11,854 bases of DNA, taken from positions 1 through 11,854 of the forward strand of contig JAFCEI010000013.1 in NCBI GenBank assembly GCA_017609245.1, written 5' to 3'. Source of the stretch: Candidatus Woesearchaeota archaeon (GTDB lineage Archaea > Nanobdellota > Nanobdellia > Woesearchaeales > JAFCFN01). The notes under the pieces are model-generated. The model was given only the letters and a program-made list of their open reading frames with translations. It made no database searches and was not told the DNA's origin. A program made the translations under genes and the position numbers. Numbering within the stretch: position 1 is the stretch's first letter; every line of letters begins with the position of its first letter. Shown one piece after another: positions 1-5,197 of this stretch.

Positions 1-2
1 CT

Positions 3-326
3 TCTGACAGCGACAATGATGTCATAATAGGAACTCTAGCTTCAATTGGTGCAAGTGAGTCAGATGATGACAATGAAGTAGAATATGGACTTACAGAGTA
101 TGGTACATATGTCATATTGGACAAAGATGATGGCAGCTACTTCAATGTATACACCTATGACGAAGAAACAGACTACAAAGTATATGTATCTGAGATAGCA
201 TCCGCAATGTCATCAGTTGTGTCTGAAGGCGCAGTAACAGTAACACCAATGTCAGTTGGAACATCAAAACTAGACACAGAAGTTTCTGACATCACTGCAC
301 AAAACGCTATAATTGTTGGTGGATGA
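3..326 (+). pseudogene. S-layer-like protein, upstream part of a frame-shifted gene (5' end outside window)
   Basis: This frame is open from the first bases of the window and ends at TGA 324-326, so the start codon lies upstream. The encoded segment is rich in Asp, Ser, Thr and Val with almost no Lys/Arg, and ends SDITAQNAIIVGG. Low-charge, acidic sequence ending in an NAIIVGG motif is typical of the C-terminal part of archaeal S-layer proteins (Methanococcus-type S-layer family and DPANN relatives). The stop is made by the junction of a 37-bp tandem duplication; deleting one copy fuses this frame to the next piece as NAIIVGGPCVNT. The intact protein would be secreted and form the cell surface lattice. 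The family call rests on motif and composition only. The fragment could be a truly broken gene, a phase-variable gene or an assembly error. Confidence 0.7.
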
Positions 327-360
327 CATCACTGCACAAAACGCTATAATTGTTGGTGGA
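287..360 (+). repeat. Perfect 37-bp tandem duplication inside the S-layer gene
   Basis: Bases 287-323 and 324-360 are identical 37-mers lying head to tail, each beginning TGACATCACTGC and ending TTGTTGGTGGA. Because 37 is not a multiple of three, the second copy shifts the frame, and the junction itself forms the in-frame TGA at 324-326. Removing either copy restores one continuous reading frame through to 621. Confidence 0.97.
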
Positions 361-621
361 CCTTGCGTCAACACAGCAGCTGCAGCAGCACTAGGATTAT
401 CATATCCTGCATGTGGAGCTGCATCATCCATACCAGAAAACCAGGCTATCATAAAGTTAGTAGAACATGCTAACGGAAATGTAGCTCTAGTTGTTGCTGG
501 ATGGACAGCTGATGACACAAGAAGAGCCTCCAGAGTAGTTGCTGAGTCTGACAAATATGCATTGTCAGGTGACGAAGCAATTGTATCTGGTACAACACTA
601 ACAGATATCAGTGTTGAATAA
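313..621 (+). pseudogene. S-layer-like protein, downstream part of the same frame-shifted gene (C-terminus)
   Basis: This is the C-terminal remainder of the S-layer gene, displaced by the 37-bp duplication. Only sequence from the second repeat copy (324-360) onward is genuine continuation; bases 313-323 merely happen to be open in this frame. It encodes ITAQNAIIVGGPCVNT, an Ala-rich stretch, then NVALVVAGWTADDTRRA and an acidic end, stopping at TAA 619-621. The VGGPCVNT and VVAGWTADDTRRA motifs are the conserved C-terminal signatures that make the S-layer assignment credible: a glycine-proline turn after a hydrophobic strand, then a strand followed by a short Asp-rich helix. There is no start codon of its own with a recognisable promoter or ribosome site, so it is unlikely to be a separate gene. 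A hairpin and T-tract follow immediately. Confidence 0.72.
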
Positions 622-657
622 GAAGGAAAATAATTTTTCCTTTTCTTTTTTTATTTT
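621..657 (+). terminator. Hairpin plus T-tract terminator after the S-layer gene
   Basis: AAGGAAAA (623-630) pairs perfectly with TTTTCCTT (635-642) around a TAAT loop, and the stem can extend two pairs with one G-U. A pyrimidine run dominated by T follows to about 657. Archaeal RNA polymerase terminates on T-tracts alone, so the tract is probably the active part. A second, weaker candidate sits at 736-757: CAAAG and CTTTG around GTTTT, followed by seven T. Confidence 0.6.
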
Positions 658-819
658 TTATTTTTAACAATTTCTCAGACAACAATTGTTTCTTATATTG
701 CTTCTTTTGATCAAAATAAAAAACTAGAAAATCATCAAAGGTTTTCTTTGTTTTTTTATTTTAAACCAAACTGATTCTTAATCGTCAGTTAACAAAAAGC
801 TATTTTCTATTATAAAAAA

Positions 820-827
820 GCTTAAAT
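820..827 (+). promoter_or_regulatory. TATA-like promoter of the GINS gene
   Basis: GCTTAAAT is centred about 27 bases before the ATG at 851, the spacing expected if the transcript starts at or next to the start codon. An A-rich stretch lies just upstream and no Shine-Dalgarno motif is seen, consistent with a leaderless mRNA. Confidence 0.5.
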
Positions 828-850
828 AGAGCTGGTTCTCCAAGCAGTTC

Positions 851-1534
851 ATGGCAGAAAAAGAAGTGAATATAACATATGAGACCCTTTTTGAGCTGTT
901 AAGAAGGGAGAAGAGCAGGAAAGACCTGCAGAAGCTTCCTGATACTTTTTTTATCGATGTTATCTCATACCTAAATGAGAAGCTGAACCTGGCAAAGACA
1001 AAAAAGGATGAGCTTTTTGATGCAGATGAAAATCTTAAGACAGAAAAGCAGATAATAAACATCAGGCAGATCTTGAAAGAGCTCTATGAAAGAAGGGAAA
1101 GAAAGATCATGGAGATGGCTCTGAATAAAAGCCGTGCAGGGCACGCCATCATCGACACATCTGCATTGCTTGATGAAGAAGAGCACCTCTTTGATGCTTT
1201 GCTGAAAATATTGAACAAGAACAGGGACCAGATAATCAACAATCTGCTTAAAGGCAGCGCACCTTCTGTTGAGCTCAAGGTAAAGCCAGAGCCAAGCCAG
1301 GCCGAAGAGTTTGCTGAAGAGCTAGCTGCACAACCTGAATCTCCTGAAGCTGTAGAAGAGTCAACACAAGAGCAAGAAGCAAACACAACTAAACTGGAGA
1401 TAAAAGAATTTGTCCAGAAATTCATAGGTTTGGACATGAAAGAATATGGCCCGTTTGAGCAGGGCGATGAGGTAGAGCTGCCAGCAGAGATAGCGCAGCT
1501 TTTGATAAAGAGGGGCAAAGCAGCCCAAATATAG
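851..1534 (+). CDS. gins51: GINS complex subunit, archaeal Gins51 (GINS15) type
   Basis: The GINS complex binds MCM helicase and Cdc45/GAN at the replication fork. The 227-residue protein has the Gins51 order: a helical A domain first (about residues 6-134, with NITYETLFELLRREK and the basic helix LKELYERRERKIMEMAL), then a low-complexity Glu/Pro/Ala linker (about 135-182), then a small B domain (about 183-227). The B domain carries the family signature GLDMKEYGPFEQGDEVELP followed by AEIAQLLIKRGKA. Gins23 has the opposite order, so Gins51 is preferred. Length is slightly above usual because of the acidic linker. The ATG at 851 is chosen because the A domain begins immediately and a TATA box sits 27 bases upstream. 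L44e follows after 35 bases with its own promoter, an arrangement known from other archaea. Confidence 0.88.
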   Translation: MAEKEVNITYETLFELLRREKSRKDLQKLPDTFFIDVISYLNEKLNLAKTKKDELFDADENLKTEKQIINIRQILKELYERRERKIMEMALNKSRAGHAIIDTSALLDEEEHLFDALLKILNKNRDQIINNLLKGSAPSVELKVKPEPSQAEEFAEELAAQPESPEAVEESTQEQEANTTKLEIKEFVQKFIGLDMKEYGPFEQGDEVELPAEIAQLLIKRGKAAQI

Positions 1535-1539
1535 CAAGA

Positions 1540-1547
1540 TTTTTAAA
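1540..1547 (+). promoter_or_regulatory. TATA-like promoter of rpl44e
   Basis: TTTTTAAA is centred 26-27 bases before the ATG at 1570 and begins only six bases after the GINS stop codon. The spacing predicts a leaderless L44e transcript made independently of GINS. Confidence 0.55.
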
Positions 1548-1569
1548 CAAACATATTTTCTCAAATACT

Positions 1570-1893
1570 ATGAAACTTCCTAAAACAAAGAAAAGATATT
1601 GCCCTAAGTGCAAAAAGCACACAGAGCACACTGTGGCTCAGGCAAAAAAGAAGACGCCAGGTTCTGTTCACACGCTTAGCCATGGGTCTAAGAGAAGACA
1701 GAAGCTTAGACATAGGGGAGTTGGCATAGGAACAGGAAACAAAGGAAGATACAGCAGAAAAGCTATTTCTAAATTTAAGATGACTGGGGCAAAGCCTACA
1801 AAAAAATCAGACTTGAGATACAAATGCAAGGAATGCGGCAAGATGCATATGCAGAAAAAAGGCTTCAGATCTAAGAAACTAGAGATCAAATAA
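1570..1893 (+). CDS. rpl44e: Large-subunit ribosomal protein eL42 (L44e)
   Basis: This small basic protein binds near the E site of the large ribosomal subunit, shared by archaea and eukaryotes. The sequence begins MKLPKTKKRYCPKCKKHTEH, the classic L44e start, and is very rich in Lys and Arg. Two CxxC pairs (Cys11/Cys14 and Cys86/Cys89) form the expected zinc-binding site, and the middle segment with SHGSKRRQKLRHRGVGIG is typical of the family. At 107 residues the length is as expected if a little long. In many archaea L44e is followed by S27e and aIF2-alpha; here the next gene is a small membrane protein, so the usual translation cluster is broken up. Confidence 0.97.
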   Translation: MKLPKTKKRYCPKCKKHTEHTVAQAKKKTPGSVHTLSHGSKRRQKLRHRGVGIGTGNKGRYSRKAISKFKMTGAKPTKKSDLRYKCKECGKMHMQKKGFRSKKLEIK

Positions 1894-1912
1894 ACTTCTT
1901 AAAACAACAATC

Positions 1913-1920
1913 TTTTTATA
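1913..1920 (+). promoter_or_regulatory. TATA-like box and Shine-Dalgarno site before the 62-residue gene
   Basis: TTTTTATA lies about 35 bases before the ATG at 1952. GGTGAT (1943-1948), complementary to the 3' end of archaeal 16S rRNA, precedes the ATG by three bases. This gene therefore probably has a short leader with a ribosome binding site, unlike its leaderless neighbours. Confidence 0.5.
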
Positions 1921-1951
1921 TTCGACAAACATTATCTGTTCTGGTGATACT

Positions 1952-2140
1952 ATGAACAAATGGCTAGCATTATTGTTAGGTCTGGTATTTGTTATTGGCC
2001 CGATCTACCTAGTAATGACACCAGCTTTTGCAGGCTGGGGAGCAGCAGCATTAGAGCTGATTAAAGGCGGAGTAGTGATCATGCTGGTGATGATTGGGAT
2101 TGGCCTGTTCTTTGCAGGAATCTCAGACCTAAAAGCATAA
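1952..2140 (+). CDS. Small two-helix membrane protein of unknown function
   Basis: A 62-residue hydrophobic protein. Residues about 4-27 and 36-58 form two membrane helices joined by a short loop containing GWGAAALELIKGG; both ends are short, with a Lys near each terminus. No catalytic or metal-binding motif is visible and I do not recognise the family. Reality as a gene is supported by a TATA-like box, a GGTGAT ribosome site at proper spacing, clean fit between L44e and NreA, and a hydrophobic pattern unlikely by chance. The first helix resembles a signal peptide with a possible cleavage after AFA (about residue 27), so a small exported or lipid-embedded product is an alternative. Confidence 0.7.
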   Translation: MNKWLALLLGLVFVIGPIYLVMTPAFAGWGAAALELIKGGVVIMLVMIGIGLFFAGISDLKA

Positions 2141-2144
2141 ATAT
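2137..2144 (+). promoter_or_regulatory. TATA-like promoter of nreA
   Basis: ATAAATAT overlaps the stop codon of the preceding gene and is centred about 27 bases before the ATG at 2168. The intervening bases are almost pure T and C (2144-2164), which may also serve as a T-tract terminator for the upstream transcript. Confidence 0.5.
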
Positions 2145-2167
2145 TTCTTTTTCTTTTCTTTTTCATT

Positions 2168-3403
2168 ATGAATATCCAATGTCTTCAATGTAAAGGTAGA
2201 GGTTATTGCGGCAGAACCCAATGCCCTATTCTCGCAAAGTCAAACGCTTTCTTCAAGATAAAAGATAATTTTCAAAAACAGGACATTTACACTGCTTCTC
2301 CGTCAGTGTTTGTAGGTAGGCACGGTTATCCAAACCTTAATGTAGGAATTCTTGCACCACCAGAGAACACAGAAGATGTCTGGCTCCATGATGCTCAGAC
2401 GCACTGGGCAGATAACAATTTTCAGATAAACAAGATAATCAGACTAAGGTCAAATCTGCTTAATTCAAGATTTAAGCTTCAGATAAAAAATACAAATAAG
2501 CTGCTCGATATAAGTAAAGAAATAGCAATGGCTGCAAATCCAGTTGATGTTGAGATCAACCTTAAAGACAAGCCAGTTCAAAAGCTTAATTTCCCTGCAT
2601 TTGGCCTTCCCACAGGCCCTAATGCCCAAATTCAAAGAGCAAGAACAACCTCAAATCCTAAGGTGATAAAAAGGGTCGAGAAGGCTGTAGATGCCCAAGA
2701 TTTGAAAGCTCACAATTCCATACTATCATTATACGAACATGGTTTGGAAGAACATAAATTAGCAGGTTTATTGTCAACAGCCAATCTAGGAATAAAAACC
2801 CAAAGAAAGCTAGTTCCAACCAGATGGGCAATAACAGCTGTAGATGACATCATAGCAAAAAACCTGATATCTACTATTAAAAATTACCAAAAAATTGATT
2901 ATAGCCTTTATTTTGGCTCTTATTTAGGAAATTACTATGTAGTCTTATTCTTTCCAGAGATATGGCAGTATGAGCTTTTTGAAACATATTTGCCCAGATC
3001 CAGCTGGAATCAGGGCCAAAAAACCCAAAGCATGACTGATTATGAACCATATCAAGGCAGAAAACAATATGCAGAACAAACAGGTGGAGGATATTATGCA
3101 GCAAGACTTCCTGTGCTTGAAAAACTCTCTAAATTAAAAAAACAAGGTTCTGCGCTTGTTTTAAGGTTTATAACAGGCGAATACTACTGCCCTTTAGGAG
3201 TTTGGGTATGTAAATCTGCTATCAGAAAGGCTCTAAACACAAAATCTCTCACTTTCAATAGTCAAGAAGAGCTTATCAAGTATGCAGCTGATTTAATAGA
3301 AAACAGATTTGATCTTGAGCCTCACTTTATCTTTGGTCAAAGCAAAATACTCACTAATCTTAGAACACAACCAAAATTGACCAAATTTTTTGTAGTTAGT
3401 TAA
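2168..3403 (+). CDS. nreA: DNA repair protein NreA with C-terminal PCNA-binding motif
   Basis: Nre proteins are archaeal repair factors; in Haloferax volcanii NreA acts with UvrABC on mitomycin C damage and depends on PCNA. The 411-residue protein is of family length. It starts with a zinc-finger-like CxxC-x5-C-x4-C cluster (Cys5, Cys8, Cys14, Cys19) and continues with the NreA core, including SPSVFVGRHGYPNLNVGIL and the DPANN-typical PPENTEDVWLHDAQTHW segment. At the C-terminus QPKLTKFF (residues 401-408) matches the PIP-box pattern QxxLxxFF exactly. The ATG at 2168 places the zinc cluster right at the N-terminus, as in relatives. It lies directly before the 657-base repeat region, so a replication/repair neighbourhood is plausible. 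Confidence 0.95.
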   Translation: MNIQCLQCKGRGYCGRTQCPILAKSNAFFKIKDNFQKQDIYTASPSVFVGRHGYPNLNVGILAPPENTEDVWLHDAQTHWADNNFQINKIIRLRSNLLNSRFKLQIKNTNKLLDISKEIAMAANPVDVEINLKDKPVQKLNFPAFGLPTGPNAQIQRARTTSNPKVIKRVEKAVDAQDLKAHNSILSLYEHGLEEHKLAGLLSTANLGIKTQRKLVPTRWAITAVDDIIAKNLISTIKNYQKIDYSLYFGSYLGNYYVVLFFPEIWQYELFETYLPRSSWNQGQKTQSMTDYEPYQGRKQYAEQTGGGYYAARLPVLEKLSKLKKQGSALVLRFITGEYYCPLGVWVCKSAIRKALNTKSLTFNSQEELIKYAADLIENRFDLEPHFIFGQSKILTNLRTQPKLTKFFVVS

Positions 3404-3405
3404 CA

Positions 3406-3690
3406 CTCACTTTACGTATGATTCCTCCACAGAATAATCAATTGTGTCGATTTTCACTATATTTAACCCTCACTTTTCTATATAATCTATTCAAATATCT
3501 GCCTGATCTAACAATGTCTGATCTTTTAAACTCTCACTTTTATATATAAAATTCCCATATAGGGGCTAATATATAGCTAAATATAGTTATTACCTATTAA
3601 AACCCTCACTTTTGTATATAATATGGCCATATATAAGCTAGCATACACTAAAACTGCCCCCAAATATAGCTTTTTAAGCTCACTTTAAAG
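3406..3690 (+). repeat. Five dispersed CTCACTTTT(N)TATATAA repeats
   Basis: Copies begin at 3406, 3469, 3533, 3605 and 3679, giving spacings of 63, 64, 72 and 74 bases. The three central copies share CTCACTTTT, one or no variable base, then TATATAA; the outer two keep only CTCACTTT. Each copy is preceded by an A/T-rich TTAA-type run (for example TTTAACC, TTTTAAACT, TTAAAACC, TTTTTAAG). Intervening bases are not alike. On the opposite strand the motif reads AAAAGTGAGGGTT. They could be protein-binding sites of an origin or a series of TATA-like elements. They are too short and degenerate for CRISPR repeats. Confidence 0.75.
3621..3632. repeat. 12-bp palindrome next to the fourth CTCACTTTT repeat
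   Basis: ATATGGCCATAT is a perfect palindrome directly following the TATATA part of the repeat copy at 3605. It may be a dimeric protein site; in AT-rich DNA short palindromes also arise by chance, though the GGCC core makes this one stand out. Confidence 0.5.
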
Positions 3691-3759
3691 CTCAAAAATA
3701 GACTAAAACCCCTGAAAATTTCGCCAAAAATTCAACAGATCTTTCCAGCTATTTTATAT

Positions 3760-3787
3760 AAATTTTTGATCATTTTTTCAAAAATTT
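3760..3787. repeat. Inverted repeat in the AT-rich tract (possible DNA-unwinding element)
   Basis: AAATTTTTGA (3760-3769) and TCAAAAATTT (3778-3787) are perfect inverted copies around eight bases. They sit in a stretch (about 3751-3840) made almost wholly of A and T in runs of four to eight, which should be bent and easily melted. Confidence 0.5.
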
Positions 3788-3836
3788 TTCAAATAAAAAA
3801 TAAAAATTTCAAATTATTTTTTTTAAAAATTTATTT

Positions 3837-3853
3837 CAATCAAAATTTGATTG
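3837..3853. repeat. 17-bp perfect palindrome at the border of the iteron zone
   Basis: CAATCAAA and TTTGATTG flank a single A. The right arm ends on the first base of an outlying GTCCCA iteron (11-mer 3852-3862), so palindrome and iteron overlap. Confidence 0.6.
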
Positions 3854-3886
3854 TCCCAAAATACCAAAAATCAACAAAAACAAGTC

Positions 3887-3941
3887 ATTCCCAGCATAGT
3901 CCTAAGATAGTCCCGAGACTGTCCCAAGATAGTCCCAATTT
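3887..3941 (+). repeat. Iteron block 1: five 11-bp direct repeats
   Basis: Five consecutive 11-mers start at 3887, 3898, 3909, 3920 and 3931: ATTCCCAGCAT, AGTCCTAAGAT, AGTCCCGAGAC, TGTCCCAAGAT and AGTCCCAATTT. The first is the most degenerate. The exact 11-base period places each unit about one helical turn apart, so a protein could bind them all on one face of the DNA. An isolated further unit lies at 3852-3862. Confidence 0.88.
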
Positions 3942-3948
3942 TTGGCAT

Positions 3949-3963
3949 TTTATCGTCGATAAA
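3949..3963. repeat. 15-bp palindrome in the spacer between the iteron blocks
   Basis: TTTATCG and CGATAAA flank a single T. It occupies most of the 23-base gap (3942-3964) separating the two five-unit iteron blocks and may be the site of a second, dimeric protein. Confidence 0.7.
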
Positions 3964-3964
3964 T

Positions 3965-4019
3965 AGTCCCAAAACAGTCCCAGGATAGTCCCAAGATAGT
4001 CCCAAAACAGTCCCAAAAA
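3965..4019 (+). repeat. Iteron block 2: five 11-bp direct repeats
   Basis: Five consecutive 11-mers start at 3965, 3976, 3987, 3998 and 4009: AGTCCCAAAAC, AGTCCCAGGAT, AGTCCCAAGAT, AGTCCCAAAAC and AGTCCCAAAAA. This block is better conserved than block 1, with AGTCCCA invariant. It ends ten bases before the TATA box of the winged-helix gene. Confidence 0.93.
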
Positions 4020-4028
4020 TGCAAAAAG

Positions 4029-4049
4029 TTTATATATCTGGGACTATTT
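4029..4049 (+). promoter_or_regulatory. Promoter of the winged-helix gene with an inverted iteron copy
   Basis: TTTATATA (4029-4036) is centred about 28 bases before the ATG at 4061. Between it and the start lies TGGGACTATTT (4039-4049), the exact inverse of AAATAGTCCCA (3961-3971) leading into iteron block 2. A protein bound here would block polymerase, which suggests that the iteron-binding protein represses this gene. If the gene product is that protein, this is autoregulation. Confidence 0.6.
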
Positions 4050-4060
4050 CATATCAAAAC

Positions 4061-4546
4061 ATGGCATTTTTCAGAAAAAACAGAGTGATAGATGAAGTGA
4101 GAGTAGCTTTTTCTAAGGTCAGGATAGACATCAGCAAGCTGGCAAATTGGGTTGAATATTTCAACAAAAGGACTAATTTTACCGACGACAAACTCAATTA
4201 TTTGACTGAACTGGTCTCAGAAGAGCGCATAAGGCGCATAGTAAAAGATGCTATGCAGGACTATAAGATGCAGCCAGTGGAGCGAAAAAATGTCAGCACA
4301 AGGATCATGCGGACCATTAAAAGGCAATCTAAGGACTATATTACGCATTCTATCTTGTCTTTGATACAGAGATATGGACAGATAACAGCCCTGCAGCTAA
4401 AAGACATCATAGTAGATGAACAAGGCCTGTGCTCCAAAAGCTCATTTTACCGAATTTTACGTAAAATAGAGCGTAGCGACGACATTTCAGTAATAAGAGA
4501 TGGCAAAGAAAAGAAATATTTGGCTAGAATTCTTGCTCAAAAATAG
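4061..4546 (+). CDS. Winged-helix DNA-binding protein next to the iteron array
   Basis: I do not recognise a named family. From the ATG at 4061 the protein has 161 residues. Residues about 1-90 are charged and mostly helical. Residues about 94-156 form a winged helix-turn-helix: a first helix with ITHSILSLIQRYG, then QITALQLKDII, a recognition helix in CSKSSFYRILRKIE, and a wing around ISVIRDGKEKKYL. An in-frame ATG at 4019 lies upstream, but it overlaps the last iteron and precedes the TATA box (4029-4036), so a transcript from that promoter could only use 4061. Position between iterons and the second winged-helix gene makes it the best candidate to bind the AGTCCCA repeats, as wHTH TubR does with tubC. 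That role is inferred. A conventional transcription regulator is the alternative. Confidence 0.78.
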   Translation: MAFFRKNRVIDEVRVAFSKVRIDISKLANWVEYFNKRTNFTDDKLNYLTELVSEERIRRIVKDAMQDYKMQPVERKNVSTRIMRTIKRQSKDYITHSILSLIQRYGQITALQLKDIIVDEQGLCSKSSFYRILRKIERSDDISVIRDGKEKKYLARILAQK

Positions 4547-4565
4547 ATACTCTAAAACAGAAATC

Positions 4566-4600
4566 TTTTTAAGCAACACACCCTTGCAAAAACACAAGGG
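4566..4600 (+). promoter_or_regulatory. Promoter and inverted repeat before the GTG start at 4601
   Basis: TTTTTAAG (4566-4573) would place the transcript start near 4595. CCCTTG (4581-4586) and CAAGGG (4595-4600) form an inverted repeat around eight bases, with the right arm touching the start codon. Because the left arm would not be transcribed, an operator is more likely than an RNA hairpin. Confidence 0.45.
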
Positions 4601-5143
4601 GTGGTAAGCATTATTACTGATTTAATCAGCAAAAAACAGGTGTTGCAACTTAATCATTCTATAAAAGACTCGATTAACACTGTAAAAGATGAATTAGAGG
4701 ATCATTTAACCGCTATTAATGAAAACACAAACGAAATAGAAAGCAATTACGAATTGATAGCTGAGCTTGCCATCAAACTGGAAAAAATAGAAGAAAGACT
4801 TGAGCAAGTGGAGCTGATTCTGCACTCTCAAGACATAGAAAAGCAAAAAGTAGATGAATTAAACCACAAAGAAAAGTCAGTTTTCTTAACAATTTATAAG
4901 CAGGAGAATGACTACCTGACATATGCAGATCTAGCAGCATTACATGATGTGTCAGAAGCAACAATAAGAAGATATGTTGATACGCTGATTAAAAAAGGCG
5001 TACCTATTATCAAAAAAGCCATGGGTGGCATCATACACTTTAAACTAAATCCGCAGTTCAGAGAGATGCAGACAAAGCACAACTTAGTGAATGTAAGGCC
5101 AACTGTAACTTTGGATATGTTTGATCAGAAAATAATTGATTAA
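4601..5143 (+). CDS. Coiled-coil plus winged-helix DNA-binding protein
   Basis: An unrecognised 180-residue protein. Residues about 14-80 are an acidic helical segment with heptad-like spacing (IKDSINTVKDELEDH, then ELAIKLEKIEERLEQVELIL), probably a dimerising coiled coil. Residues about 88-150 form a helix-turn-helix with LTYADLAALHDVSEATIRRYVDTLIKKGVPI as helices two and three and MGGIIHFKLN as the wing, similar to DeoR/HTH_11-type domains. A short tail ends VRPTVTLDMFDQKIID. The start is GTG: no ATG occurs in the first 100 codons. It shares its layout (helical N-terminus, wHTH C-terminus) with the preceding gene, which ends 54 bases upstream. A transcription regulator or a DNA-organising factor are both possible. 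Confidence 0.8.
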   Translation: MVSIITDLISKKQVLQLNHSIKDSINTVKDELEDHLTAINENTNEIESNYELIAELAIKLEKIEERLEQVELILHSQDIEKQKVDELNHKEKSVFLTIYKQENDYLTYADLAALHDVSEATIRRYVDTLIKKGVPIIKKAMGGIIHFKLNPQFREMQTKHNLVNVRPTVTLDMFDQKIID

Positions 5144-5175
5144 AACTTTTAATCAAATCTTAAATTTTTTATTGC
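5136..5175. terminator. Palindrome and T-tract between convergent genes
   Basis: A perfect palindrome with 10-bp arms (5136-5145 and 5147-5156) around one C overlaps the stop codon of the plus-strand gene. A T-rich run follows at 5161-5175. The minus-strand xerA ends at 5198, so this element probably terminates the plus transcript and may serve both. Confidence 0.5.
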
Positions 5176-5197
5176 CTATCTTTTTGAGAAATTTTAC

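Larger units (their letters stand above)
3404..4060. other. Gene-free repeat region: candidate replication origin or centromere-like site
   Basis: No credible coding sequence is present in these 657 bases. Three zones can be seen. Bases 3404-3690 carry five copies of a CTCACTTTT repeat at 63-74-base spacing. Bases about 3719-3853 are extremely AT-rich with runs of A and T, a 10-bp-arm inverted repeat (3760-3769 with 3778-3787) and a 17-bp palindrome (3837-3853). Bases 3852-4049 carry 11-bp AGTCCCAAGAT-type iterons in two blocks of five plus two outliers. Iterons next to an easily melted tract, followed by a DNA-binding protein gene, is the layout of plasmid origins and of centromere sites. 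No Orc1/Cdc6 gene is in the window and I saw no match to the ORB consensus as I remember it, so function is inferred. Confidence 0.6.

Noticed and set aside
622..850. Small RNA gene between the S-layer gene and GINS
   Set aside because: Only T-tracts and short hairpins are present; no C/D-box pair, tRNA fold or conserved RNA motif could be recognised.
1084..1518. Long minus-strand open frame opposite GINS, and a similar plus-strand frame at 9100-9540 opposite the helical protein
   Set aside because: Both are Ser/Leu/Cys/Phe-rich mirror translations of charged helical genes with no domain or promoter.
3406..3690. CTCACTTTT repeats as a CRISPR array
   Set aside because: The repeats are only about 9-18 bases and vary, spacers are 45-60 bases of AT-rich sequence resembling each other in composition, and no cas gene is present.
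3766..3966. Open frame of 66 codons on the plus strand inside the repeat region
   Set aside because: It is low-complexity Lys/Asn/Phe/Ile from the AT-rich tract followed by translated iterons, with no domain and no promoter-to-start spacing.
3406..4019. Canonical Orc1/Cdc6 origin with ORB elements
   Set aside because: I see no TTCCAGTGGAAA-type mini-ORB and no orc1/cdc6 gene in the window, so only a non-canonical origin could be argued.
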